Assembly: GCA_001725155.1 (NCBI GenBank)
Contig: MEFP01000020.1
Location: 1-59,385, forward strand
Length of the DNA: 59,385 nt
Source of the DNA: Lysobacteraceae bacterium SCN 69-320
Lineage (GTDB): Bacteria; Pseudomonadota; Gammaproteobacteria; Xanthomonadales; Rhodanobacteraceae
Direction of reading: 5' to 3'
Below, one piece after another: positions 30,952 to 39,344 of this stretch; the first letter of the stretch is position 1, and every line of letters begins with the position of its first letter. Both the position numbers and the translations under genes were made by a program. Under the pieces are notes generated by a model, which ran no database searches, had not been told where the DNA came from, and worked only from the letters and a program-made list of their open reading frames with translations.

Positions 30952-33115
30952 CGCCGCCGCCCATCGGTATCGGCGCCTCGCCGCGGCGCTGCCGGCGCAG
31001 CCGGTCGGCGAAGCGGTCGGCGGATTCGGGGCGGCCGATGTGGAACCCCTGCAGGCGGTTGCAGCCCAGCGCGCGCAATACGCTCTGGTGGCGTTCGCTC
31101 TCCACGCCCTCGGCAACGACGTCGATGCCGAGGATGTGCGCCATCGCGATGATCGCGCGCACGATGACCGCGTCGCGTGCATCGACCGGGGCCTCGACGA
31201 TGAAGCTGCGGTCGATCTTGAGCAGATCGACCGGGAACGCCTTCAGATAGCTCAGCGAACTGAAGCCGGTGCCGAAGTCGTCGATCGCGACGCTGATGCC
31301 CAGTTCGCGCAGCGCCGCCAGGGTCGCGCGCGATTCGGCGCGCTGCATGACCGTCTCGGTCAGCTCCAGCTCCAGCCGCTGCGCCGGCAAACCGCTCTGG
31401 ATCAGCGAGTCGCGCACATCGCGCAGCAGCTGACCGGCCTCGAGCTGGCGCGCCGAGACATTGATCGCCACGCAGGGCGGGTCCGGCAGCAGTTCGTTCC
31501 AGCTGACCGCCACGCGCATCGCGCGATCGAGCACCCAGCGCCCCAGGGCGATGATGAGATCGGACTGTTCGGCCAGGCCGAGAAACTGCTCCGGCGAGAC
31601 GCGGCCGCGCAGCGGATGATTCCAGCGCAGCAGTGCCTCGGCGCTGACGACGCGGCCCTTGCCGTCGACGATGGGCTGGAAATCCAGATCCAGCTCGTCG
31701 CGCAGCAGCGCCTGGCGCAGCTCGCGTTCCAGAGTCAGGCGCTCCTGCAGATCGCGATTGAGCTCCGGCGAATAGAAGCCGATGCCGCTGACGCCGCGCT
31801 GGCCGGCCTGGTACATGGCGTTCTCGGCGCACTTGAGCAGCGCAGAGGCCTCGACCGCGTCGCTCGGCGACAGGCTCAGGCCGATCTGGCCGCCGAGATA
31901 GAACTCGTTCTCGCCGACACGGTACGGCTGGCGCAGCGCATCGAGCAGGCGCTCGGCCAGCAGCGAGGCTTCGCCGATCGCGTCGCGCTCCACGCAGGCC
32001 AGCGCGAACTCGCTGCCGCCGGTACAGGCCAGCAGGGTGCCTTCGGGCATCAGCCGCTGCATGCGCCCGACCGCGGCTTTCAGCGCGAGATCGCCGATCT
32101 CGTGCCCCAGGCTCTGATGCACGGTGGCCAGCCCGGTCAGGGTGACCGCGAGCACGGCGACCTCGCCGCCGCGCCGGTGCAGCGACGGCAGCAGCTGGCG
32201 CAGTCCGTCGATGAAGCGGCGCCGGTTCGGCAGGCCGGTCACGTTGTCGTGGCTGGCGACGAATTCCAGATGTTCCTGCACGAGCTTGCGCTCGATCGCA
32301 TAGCGCAGCGCCCGCGCGAGATGACTGCCGTCGCCGCGGCCCTTGACCACGTAGTCCTGCGCGCCGAGCTGGATCGCGCGCAGCGCGAGACTTTCGTCGT
32401 CGCGGCCGCTGAGCACGACCAGCGGCATGGGGCCGGCCATCTGCAGCATTGCACGCAAGGTCGGCAGGCCCTGCGAATCGGGCAGGCCCAGATCCAGCAG
32501 CGCGGCGACGTAGCGCTTGCGCGCCAGCAGCGCCAGCGCCTCGGCCAGGGTGGAGGCCACGTCGACGACATAGCGCGGCTCGACCTCGCGCAGCAGTTCG
32601 CGAACCAGCCGCGCATCGCCGGACTCGTCCTCGACCAGCAGCACAGGCAAGGCATCCGCGCGCGCGTCGGCGCCCAGCGGCAAGGTCACGACGCTGAGCC
32701 AGAAATGGCTGATGCTCTGCATCACGCCGAGGAACTGATCCAGATCCAGCGGCTTGCGCACGTAGCAGTTGGCGAAGGTGTCGTAGGCGCGGCGGATGTC
32801 GGCGTCGGCGCCGGACTGGGTCAGCACCACGACCGGTATGCGCGCGAGCACCGGATCTTCCTTGATGCGTTCCAGCAGCGCGATGCCGTCCAGCCGCGGC
32901 AGGTTGAGGTCGAGCAGGATCAGGTCCGGCGGCGGCTGATGTTCGTAGCTGCCGCTGCGCTGCAGCATCGCGAGCGCCTGTTCGCCGTCGGGCGCGACGG
33001 TCAGACGGTTCAGCAGCTTGGCCTGCTTGAGCATCTCCGTGGTCAGGCGCACGTCGCCGGGATTGTCCTCGACGAGCAGGATTTCCAGCGGTCGTCCGGC
33101 GAGATCCTGACCCAT
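30944..33115 (-). CDS. REC-REC-GGDEF(degenerate)-EAL signalling protein
   Basis: The protein has 723 residues. Receiver 1 (about 8-145) resembles the single-domain regulator nearby, with Asp69 in LILLDLNLP and KPLDLDQF. Receiver 2 (about 155-275) has [11 protein letters not shown]. The cyclase domain (about 285-450) reads GGSEF instead of GGDEF near residue 366, so cyclase activity is doubtful. The EAL domain (about 465-710) keeps [37 protein letters not shown] and AEGVE, so c-di-GMP hydrolysis is likely. It is the first gene of a three-gene operon and links the CHASE kinase to c-di-GMP turnover. The EAL end reads QGFHIGRP rather than the common QGYxxxxP. Confidence 0.92.
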
Positions 33116-33192
33116 GACAGATTCCTGCGCTCACCCCTGTTCGAGCCGCATGTGGGCGAAGGTACGCCGAAACGGCGACGATGTGTACTCGT

Positions 33193-33217
33193 AAAAAAGC
33201 GCCGGCGGTACCGGCGC
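33193..33217 (-). terminator. Rho-independent terminator of the amidohydrolase gene
   Basis: Read on the minus strand, GCGCCGG and CCGGCGC form a 7-bp GC stem with a 5-base loop (33217-33199), followed directly by six T (33198-33193). It lies about 130 bases past the amidohydrolase stop and upstream of the signalling operon, so the two are separate transcription units. This is the clearest intrinsic terminator in the window. Confidence 0.85.
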
Positions 33218-33348
33218 GTGCGGGACGGCCGCCTCCGGCTCGCCGCAACGGGGCGAAATTGTAAAGTCCGCGTCAAAAGAGACGTCGTGGCGTCCCGCCC
33301 GGCCCGGGCCGGTGCAGCGCTGCCGCCCTGCCGCCGATCTGACGGCCG

Positions 33349-34650
33349 CTATCGCGGCGGAACGACTGTGCCGTGCTTGACCGTGAAGCGAATGCGCGTG
33401 GTATTGCGGATGTCGTCCAGCGGGTCCGCCTCGAGCACGACCAGATCCGCCGCCTTGCCCGGTTGCAAGGTGCCCTGGTCATCGAGGCCGAGCGCCGCGG
33501 CGCCGTTGCGCGTCGCGGCAATCAGCGCCTGCGCCGGCGTGAAGCCGGCGTGCTCGACGAGCAGCGCGAGCTCGTCGTGGGTGTGCGGCAGCGCTTCCTC
33601 GTCGCGCGGCTCGAACCAGTCGGTGCCGGTAGTCACGCGCACGCCGGCGAGATGCGCCTGCTGCGTCGCCGCGGCTCCCCAGGCGAAGGCGGCATCGGTC
33701 CAGCTCGTGTCCATCTGCCCGGGCGCGTAATTCTTCATCTCGCGATAGACGTACAGGGTCGCGTCGAGGAAGGTGCCGCGCTCGGCCATGCGCCGGTACA
33801 GCGCGCGCAGGCGCGGATGATCCGCCGCCACACCCGACCAGGCGCCGTTGATGCGCTGGCCGTAGTCGGCCGGCACCGTATCGGCCGCTTCCCAGACCAG
33901 ATACGGCGCGTGCGACAGCGAGCCGACGCCGGCCGCGACGAGATCGCCGGGCCGCGCCGGAAATACCGTCGCATGCGCTGTCGTGAGCAGGCCCTGACGC
34001 GTCGCCTCGCGGATCAGCGCGGCGGCCAGCGCCGGGGTCAGATCGCCGTAGACCTTGATGTTGCGCGCGCCGCTGCCGCGCGCCTCGGCCACGGCCAGAC
34101 GCAGATCCGTATGCCGGTCGATCTGGCGCGCCCAGGGCGCCTGGCCCGGCTCGCGCCCGGGCGCCATCTCGGCCGTGGGCCCGCCCTGGAAAATCGCCGG
34201 TCCGCCGAACAGCGCGCTGTAGACGAGGCTGGGGCCGGTCCAGCTGCGGGTGGCGACCAGCCGTTCGATCTCGCCGAGCGCACGGGCGTCGCCGGCCAGG
34301 TCGCGCACGGCCGTGACGCCGCCGCGCAGCGCGCCCAGCAGCACGCGTTCGCCCTTGCGCGGGTCCGCGTAGCGCGTGACGTGGACATGCGTGTCGACGA
34401 GTCCCGGGATGACCCAGGCGCCGTTCAGGCCGATGCGCGTCCAGCGCGCGTCCGCCTCGGGCTCCGGCCGCTTGCCGGCCGCGTCGATGGCGACGATGAC
34501 GCCGTCGCGCGCGAGCAGCGACTTCACCGCGCGCGGCGGCGCGTCGCTGCCGTCGATCAGCGTGAAGTCGGTGAGTTCCAGATATTCGGCCGCCGAGGCA
34601 ACCGCCGTTGCGGCCAGCCAGACGATGACGCCCCATGCTATCGCCCGCAT
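33349..34650 (-). CDS. Secreted metal-dependent amidohydrolase
   Basis: The protein has 433 residues. The ATG at 34650 has GGGAGA upstream. A signal peptide, MRAIAWGVIVWLAATAVASA, directs it to the periplasm. It belongs to the amidohydrolase superfamily: the HxH motif VDTHVHV (about residue 85), NIKVYGD with a Lys that may be carbamylated, TTAHATV, SLSHAPYLVW, the Asp of TTGTDWFEPRD, and the closing strand GTLQPGKAADLVVLEADPL. The periplasmic members of this group cleave peptides, prolidase-like substrates or lactams; the substrate cannot be told here. It has its own terminator and is divergent from the DUF3574 lipoprotein gene. Confidence 0.88.
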   Translation of the reverse strand: MRAIAWGVIVWLAATAVASAAEYLELTDFTLIDGSDAPPRAVKSLLARDGVIVAIDAAGKRPEPEADARWTRIGLNGAWVIPGLVDTHVHVTRYADPRKGERVLLGALRGGVTAVRDLAGDARALGEIERLVATRSWTGPSLVYSALFGGPAIFQGGPTAEMAPGREPGQAPWARQIDRHTDLRLAVAEARGSGARNIKVYGDLTPALAAALIREATRQGLLTTAHATVFPARPGDLVAAGVGSLSHAPYLVWEAADTVPADYGQRINGAWSGVAADHPRLRALYRRMAERGTFLDATLYVYREMKNYAPGQMDTSWTDAAFAWGAAATQQAHLAGVRVTTGTDWFEPRDEEALPHTHDELALLVEHAGFTPAQALIAATRNGAAALGLDDQGTLQPGKAADLVVLEADPLDDIRNTTRIRFTVKHGTVVPPR

Positions 34651-34910
34651 GCGTTTCTCCCATGTCCGGCCGCTGCCGTCGCTTCTGTTTTGCATTGCCG
34701 TCACCCGCATGACCACAGCGGCAGCGCCGGCCGCGCGCCGTATCGGAACGCGGCATTCGCGCCACTGCCGGTTTGCGTTGCGGACAACGGCGGTGCTTCG
34801 CGGCGGGCGCTGGCCAGGCGTGCGCATCGACACTAGCATGCCCGGCAGCGCCGCCCGGCATGTTGCAATGGCGGCGCATCGGGCGATCTTCCATCGGGGC
34901 GGATTCACGC

Positions 34911-35321
34911 ATGCGCAAACGGATCATCGCTGTCTGCTGCGCGGCTTTGTCGCTGGCTGCCTGCCGCACGCCGGCGCCGGCGTCCTGCGCCGCCGACGCC
35001 CGGCTGCTGATCGAGGACCGGCTGTTCTTCGGTCTGTCGCGTCCCGACGGCGGCGCCATCGACGAGACGCAGTGGAACGAGTTCCTGCGCGAGGAAGTCA
35101 CGCCGCGCTTTCCGCAGGGACTGACCGTCGTCGACGCCCGCGGGCAATGGCGCAATGCCGACGGCAGCGTCAGTCGCGAGGCCACGCGCGTGCTGACGCT
35201 CGCGCATGCGGACGACGCGGCGAACGAAGCGGCCGTCGTCGCGATAGCGCAGGCGTACAAGCGGCGCTTTGCCCAGGAAGCGGTGCTGCGTCTGAAACAG
35301 CCCGCCTGCGCAAGCTTCTGA
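34911..35321 (+). CDS. DUF3574 family lipoprotein
   Basis: The protein has 136 residues. It starts MRKRIIAVCCAALSLAAC, with the lipobox LAAC and Cys18 as lipidation site. The mature part carries the DUF3574 pattern: EDRLFFGLSRPDGG, FLREEVTPRFPQGLTVVDA and RGQWRNADGSV, ending with the LTLAHA strand and a helix with AYKRRF. Function of the family is unknown. It is transcribed divergently from the amidohydrolase, with 260 bases between, and ends 7 bases before the HAD gene, so those two probably share a transcript. Confidence 0.85.
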   Translation: MRKRIIAVCCAALSLAACRTPAPASCAADARLLIEDRLFFGLSRPDGGAIDETQWNEFLREEVTPRFPQGLTVVDARGQWRNADGSVSREATRVLTLAHADDAANEAAVVAIAQAYKRRFAQEAVLRLKQPACASF

Positions 35322-35328
35322 GCCCGCC

Positions 35329-35997
35329 ATGCTCGCCAATGCCGCCGCATCGCCTGCCCCGACCGGAATCCGTACCCGCATGCCGACCCCGCCGCCAGCG
35401 ACCGCCCTGCTCATCGACTTCGACGGCGTGCTGCGCCGCTGGCCGAGCGGCTACGCCGGCCTGGAACGGCGCCACGGCCTGCCATCCGGCAGCCTGCGCG
35501 AAACCGCGTTCGCGCCCGCGCTGATCGCAGCACTCGTGGAAGGCCGCCTCGACGACGCGGCCTGGCGCGCCCGGGTGACGCAGATATTGACTGAACGCCA
35601 CTGCGCAGCCGACGCGGCCGGAGCCGTTGCGCAGTGGTCGACCGACATCGGCGAGATCGACCGCGACCTGCTCGCCGTGCTCGACGCCTGCACGGCGCAG
35701 CGTCGTGTGCTGGTGTCCAACGGCAGCACGCGGCTGCGTCGCGACCTCGCCGCGCATGGCCTCGCCGACTACTTCGATGCCGTGATCAATTCCAGCGAGA
35801 TCGGCGTCGCCAAGCCCGCCGCCGCGTTCTTCACGGCGGCGCTGGCCGCAGCCGGCGTGCCGGCCGCACAGGCGGTATTCGTCGACGACAGCGCCGGCCA
35901 TGTCGCCGCGGCGACGGCGCTCGGCCTGCGCGCGCACTGTTACGTCGACCTCGCCGGCGCACGCGTGTTCCTGCACGACTGCGGCCTGCTGGCCTGA
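35329..35997 (+). CDS. HAD-superfamily hydrolase
   Basis: The protein has 222 residues from the ATG at 35329; an ATG at 35380 (MPTPPPATALLIDFDGVL) is equally possible and closer to the fold. Motif I is DFDGVL, motif II the Ser/Asn of VLVSNGS, motif III the Lys of GVAKPAAAFF and motif IV the acidic pair VFVDDSAGHV, so the catalytic set is complete. The helical cap between motifs I and II places it with subclass I phosphatases such as phosphoglycolate- or haloacid dehalogenase-like enzymes. Substrate is unknown. It follows the DUF3574 gene by 7 bases. Confidence 0.85.
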   Translation: MLANAAASPAPTGIRTRMPTPPPATALLIDFDGVLRRWPSGYAGLERRHGLPSGSLRETAFAPALIAALVEGRLDDAAWRARVTQILTERHCAADAAGAVAQWSTDIGEIDRDLLAVLDACTAQRRVLVSNGSTRLRRDLAAHGLADYFDAVINSSEIGVAKPAAAFFTAALAAAGVPAAQAVFVDDSAGHVAAATALGLRAHCYVDLAGARVFLHDCGLLA

Positions 35998-36038
35998 CCG
36001 AAAGCGCTTGACGCCACGGAGCACGCACGCCACCATGC

Positions 36039-36072
36039 ATAACAATCGAGTTATGTAACTCCAAGGTTATTC
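36039..36072. promoter_or_regulatory. Dyad operator overlapping the arsR-type ribosome binding site
   Basis: GAGTTA and TAACTC (36048-36061) form a perfect inverted repeat around TG. Flanking TAAC (36040-36043) and GTTA (36066-36069) extend the symmetry, and ATAAC (36039-36043) with GTTAT (36050-36054) gives a second, overlapping pair. The right half covers AAGG, the ribosome binding site of the regulator at 36074. TTGACG at 36008-36013 could be the -35. Position and symmetry fit autoregulation by the ArsR-type protein. Confidence 0.65.
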
Positions 36073-36073
36073 A

Positions 36074-36442
36074 ATGAACACTCCTGCCCGCCTCGACGCG
36101 ACCTTCGCCGCGCTGGCCGATCCGACACGCCGCGCCATCCTGGCCCGGCTCGCGCTCGGCGAAGCCACGGTCGGCGAACTCGGCGAACCGTTCGCCATGA
36201 GCCAGCCGGCGATCTCCAAGCACCTGCGCGTGCTCGAACTCGCCGGCCTGATCCGCCGCGGCCGCGACGCGCAGCGCCGCCCCTGCCGCATCGAGGCCGC
36301 GCCGCTGGCCGAGGCGAATGCCTGGCTGGAACGCTATCGCCAGCTCTGGGAAATGCGTTTCGACGACCTCGACCGCCTGCTCGACGAAATGAAGGCCGCC
36401 GGGAAACCCGCGCGCAAGCCGCGTGTGCGGCGCAAGTCCTGA
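36074..36442 (+). CDS. ArsR-family winged-helix regulator
   Basis: The protein has 122 residues. It reads ATFAALADPTRRAILARLAL and AMSQPAISKHLRVLELAGLI, the standard ArsR/SmtB DNA-binding region. There is no obvious metal-site ELCV-C motif, so this is the non-metal subgroup that pairs with SRPBCC genes. The C-terminal helix is followed by a short basic tail (KPARKPRVRRKS). A dyad operator overlaps its own ribosome binding site. The next gene, 148 bases on, encodes the usual SRPBCC partner. Confidence 0.92.
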   Translation: MNTPARLDATFAALADPTRRAILARLALGEATVGELGEPFAMSQPAISKHLRVLELAGLIRRGRDAQRRPCRIEAAPLAEANAWLERYRQLWEMRFDDLDRLLDEMKAAGKPARKPRVRRKS

Positions 36443-36590
36443 TGCCCTTGCGCCGCATCTGCCCGCAAGTGCTCGCCTCCGAACCTGTCCTGCCGTACCG
36501 CCGTGATGCGCCGTCCCGATACGCCCGCCCTGCGCCCGCTCCGATACATCGGTTCCTGATCACCCACCACCGCTTTCCGAGGAGAACCCC

Positions 36591-37103
36591 ATGCACCGTT
36601 CCGGCACCCTGCAGCTCAGCCTGCCCAGCGATACCGAAATCCTCATGACGCGCGTGTTCGACGCGCCGCGGCGGCTGGTCTTCGCCGCGCTGACCCGGCC
36701 CGACCTGCTGCGCCGCTGGTTCGGCGGCCCGCCGGGCTGGCGCCTGGATGTCTGCGAGATCGACGCGCGCGTCGGCGGCAAGTACCGCTATGTCTGGGTC
36801 GGCAGCAGCGGCGAAGTCATGGGCATGGGCGGCACCATCCTCGAATTCGTCGCGCCCGAACGCATGGTCGCCGACGAGCGCTACGACCAGGCCTGGTACG
36901 AAGGCCAGGGCATCTCCTCGATCGTGCTGACCGAACAGGCCGGCCAGACCACCTTGCGACTGACCGTGCGCTACGAATCCAAAGCCGTCCGCGACCACGT
37001 GCTGAGCTTCCCGGCGGTCGCCGGCGTGGAAATGGGCTACGACAACCTGGCCGCATGGATGGCCAGCGCCGAGGCCCAGGCCGAGTTGGCCCGTATGGAT
37101 TGA
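36591..37103 (+). CDS. SRPBCC / AHSA1-type START-domain protein
   Basis: The protein has 170 residues. GAGGAGA lies six bases before the ATG. It reads ILMTRVFDAPRRLVFAALT, LLRRWFGGPPGW, GGKYRYVWVGSSGEVMGM and ends VEMGYDNLAAWMA, the pattern of AHSA1-like helix-grip proteins with a hydrophobic pocket. The pairing with an ArsR regulator is very common, and the regulator is presumed to control this gene. The ligand is unknown. Confidence 0.9.
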   Translation: MHRSGTLQLSLPSDTEILMTRVFDAPRRLVFAALTRPDLLRRWFGGPPGWRLDVCEIDARVGGKYRYVWVGSSGEVMGMGGTILEFVAPERMVADERYDQAWYEGQGISSIVLTEQAGQTTLRLTVRYESKAVRDHVLSFPAVAGVEMGYDNLAAWMASAEAQAELARMD

Positions 37104-37122
37104 CGCAATGGCATCGCAACCG

Positions 37123-37164
37123 CCTTTCCTCCCCTCTCCCACTGGCGGGAGAGGGGAGAAAAGG
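37123..37164. terminator. Long hairpin, likely terminator
   Basis: TCCCCTCTCCC (37130-37140) pairs perfectly over 11 bases with GGGAGAGGGGA (37147-37157) around a 6-base loop. The outer CCTTT and AAAAGG extend the stem. It lies 20 bases past the SRPBCC stop. The sequence type resembles the GC-rich palindromes of the window elements but its core lacks TTGAA. It could terminate transcription in either direction. Confidence 0.65.
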
Positions 37165-37240
37165 TGTCGCTGAATTTTCAGGCAGATATTCAACGAAAGG
37201 CTTTCAGACAACCCGCCCCGACGCACCGCAGACCCATCCC

Positions 37241-37657
37241 ATGAACGAATCCGCTCCCGCGTCCCGCCCTCTGCGCAGCATCGCCGCCGTCGTGCTCGGC
37301 CTGCTCGTTACTGCCGCGCTGTCGATAGGCACCGACTTCGCGCTGCGCGCGAGCGGCCTGTTCCCACCGGCCGACCAGCCGCTCGGCAATGCTCAGTTCG
37401 CGCTGGCCGCGGTCTATCGCACGGTGTTTGCCGCGCTCGGCGGCTATGTCGCGGCGCAGTTCGCGCCGCGGCATCCGCTGCGCCATGCGCTGATCCTCGG
37501 CAGTATCGGCTCGTTGCTGGCGCTGCTCGGCCTGATCGCCAGCCGCGGCCAGGGCCCCGAATTCGGTCCGCTCTGGTATCCGCTGAGCCTGGTCCTTACC
37601 GCCTTGCCGGCGACCTGGGCCGGCGCAACACTGCAGGCCCGTCGCCGCCGGAGATGA
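37241..37657 (+). CDS. Small integral membrane protein, unknown function
   Basis: The protein has 138 residues with four hydrophobic helices (about residues 13-33, 49-71, 80-99 and 106-130). The opening MNESAPASRPLRSIAAVVLG and the basic end QARRRRR fit a cytoplasmic N- and C-terminus. I do not recognise a family. The stop overlaps the start of the AlkD-like gene by ATGA, so the two are coupled. The ribosome binding site is weak. Confidence 0.75.
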   Translation: MNESAPASRPLRSIAAVVLGLLVTAALSIGTDFALRASGLFPPADQPLGNAQFALAAVYRTVFAALGGYVAAQFAPRHPLRHALILGSIGSLLALLGLIASRGQGPEFGPLWYPLSLVLTALPATWAGATLQARRRRR

Positions 37658-38661
37658 GGCGCATGGCCACTGTCGTTCGCCGCACGCACATACGTCCCGA
37701 GGCCTCCAACCGGCCGGCGGATGTCGCGACGCGCTGTAGCGAGGCCATCGCCGCACTGCAGGCCCGCGCGAGCGCGGCGGCGCGTGCCGGGATGACGCGC
37801 TTTGCGATTCCGAACGACAAGGCGCTCGGCGTAGGGATGCGCGACATTCAATCGCTGGCCAGGTCGCTGGGCCGCGATCATGCGCTGGCCGAGGCGCTCT
37901 GGCGCAGCGACGTCTACGAGGCGCGCATGCTCGCCTGCTACGTGGCCGAGCCGGCCCGGGTCGATGCGGCGCAGATGGACCGCTGGGTCGCCGGCATCGA
38001 CAACTGGGCCCATTGCGACACGGTCTGCTTCGCCCTGTTCGTCCGCTCGCCGCTGGCCTGGGAAGCGATCGAACGCTGGGCACGGCGCGACGAGGAATTC
38101 GTCCGGCGCGGCGCGTTCGCGCTGCTCGCGAGCCTGAGCCTGCACGACCGCAGCAGCGCCGACGCACCGTTCCTGCACGGCCTGGCCCTGATCGAAGCCG
38201 CCGCTGAGGACGAGCGCAACTTCGTCAAGAAAGCCGTGAACTGGGCGCTGCGCAGCCTGGGCCGGCGCAATGCGACCTTGCATGCGGCCGCCGTCGCTGT
38301 CGCGCGGCGCCTGGCAGCCGCGAGGGCGACGACGCCGCGGTGGATCGGCAAGGACGCCTTGCGCGAACTCACGAGCGCGGCCGTCTTCGCGCGGCTCGCG
38401 GCGAAAGCGAAGGCAACGGCGAAAGGGCGCAGGACCGATATGGCAACGCCTGCGGCGAAGGCACGCAGCGCCGACACGACGGAGCCGACCGCGAAAACGG
38501 CGACGACGAAAGCCGCCGCCGCGAAGGCTGCGATGCAGAAAGTCGGCGCGAAGAAAATCGTCGCGAAGAAAGCCGCCGCGAAGAAAGGTGGAACGAAAAA
38601 AGTCGCTGCTGCCAAGGTTTCGCCGGCCAGGCCCGGCGCAACGAAAGCGGTGACGAAATAA
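37654..38661 (+). CDS. AlkD-like DNA alkylation repair protein with H1-like tail
   Basis: The protein has 335 residues from the ATG overlapping the upstream stop; a second Met lies three codons on. Residues about 20-245 are the HEAT-like repeat fold of DNA alkylation repair enzymes (AIPNDKALGVGMRDIQSLAR, WRSDVYEARMLACY, DNWAHCDTVC, FVKKAVNWALRSLG). The Asp of AHCDT fits the catalytic Asp of AlkD. These enzymes remove N3- and N7-alkylated purines. Residues 250-335 are a low-complexity Lys/Ala/Thr tail with repeats such as AKKIVAKKAAAKKGG, resembling histone H1-like tails and rare in AlkD. The tail could raise affinity for DNA. Confidence 0.87.
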   Translation: MRRMATVVRRTHIRPEASNRPADVATRCSEAIAALQARASAAARAGMTRFAIPNDKALGVGMRDIQSLARSLGRDHALAEALWRSDVYEARMLACYVAEPARVDAAQMDRWVAGIDNWAHCDTVCFALFVRSPLAWEAIERWARRDEEFVRRGAFALLASLSLHDRSSADAPFLHGLALIEAAAEDERNFVKKAVNWALRSLGRRNATLHAAAVAVARRLAAARATTPRWIGKDALRELTSAAVFARLAAKAKATAKGRRTDMATPAAKARSADTTEPTAKTATTKAAAAKAAMQKVGAKKIVAKKAAAKKGGTKKVAAAKVSPARPGATKAVTK

Positions 38662-38746
38662 TCCGTCGGCGCACGATCCTCGAACACATCGCGGCAGCTT
38701 GCACCGCTCGCTCGCAGCGCCTGCCGCGCGGCCGCGGCTGAACCGC

Positions 38747-39292
38747 TCAGACCGTCGCGTCGTCGCCGATGCGATGCAAGGCGCGCTCAATGCCGAACAC
38801 GTGCGCATCGTCGCTGCCGAGTTCGCGCAGCGCCGCGGCCAGAGCGAGCAGATAGTCGCGATTCTCGCCGCTGGGGCCCCGAGCGCCGGCGATGTGCCGC
38901 GCAATCGCTGCCTCGTCGGCAGGACCGAGATAGGCTTCGTTGCCGGGCGCGGCGACATAGACGAGGCCGCGCACTTCGCTGTCGTCGTCGAAGCGAAAAT
39001 CCGCGGCGATGCGTGCGTAGCCGTTCTTCTCGCGATGATCCAGATGGGCGAACACCGCCGGGGTCACGCGATAGGCCATGCCGATGCAGACCGCATCGGG
39101 ATCGGCGACGAGCGTGACGACGCGGCCCGGCGCCTCGGGCGTGCCGCGATGATCGTGCGAGCCCTGCCAGAAACGCCGCGCCCAGCCGCGCAGGCGCGCG
39201 CGCCGCCGCTCCAGGTACGGGAAGTCGACCTTGTAGATCAGCGAACCGTAGCCGAACAGCCAGATCGCTTCGTCGGATGCCGTCGTCGTCAT
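38747..39292 (-). CDS. chaC: ChaC-like gamma-glutamylcyclotransferase
   Basis: The protein has 181 residues. It reads WLFGYGSLIYKVDFPY, the substrate-binding loop of ChaC-type gamma-glutamylcyclotransferases, then GSHDHRGTPEAPGRVVTL and the catalytic Glu in DHREKNGY. The enzyme cleaves glutathione to 5-oxoproline and Cys-Gly in the cytoplasm. It lies 52 bases after the esterase gene on the same strand, so it may be transcribed with it. It is convergent with the AlkD-like gene. Confidence 0.9.
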   Translation of the reverse strand: MTTTASDEAIWLFGYGSLIYKVDFPYLERRRARLRGWARRFWQGSHDHRGTPEAPGRVVTLVADPDAVCIGMAYRVTPAVFAHLDHREKNGYARIAADFRFDDDSEVRGLVYVAAPGNEAYLGPADEAAIARHIAGARGPSGENRDYLLALAAALRELGSDDAHVFGIERALHRIGDDATV

Positions 39293-39344
39293 GTCCTGCG
39301 GAAGTCGGCGAATCGCCCCACGATGGCGGGTGGCCCGCGGCGAT

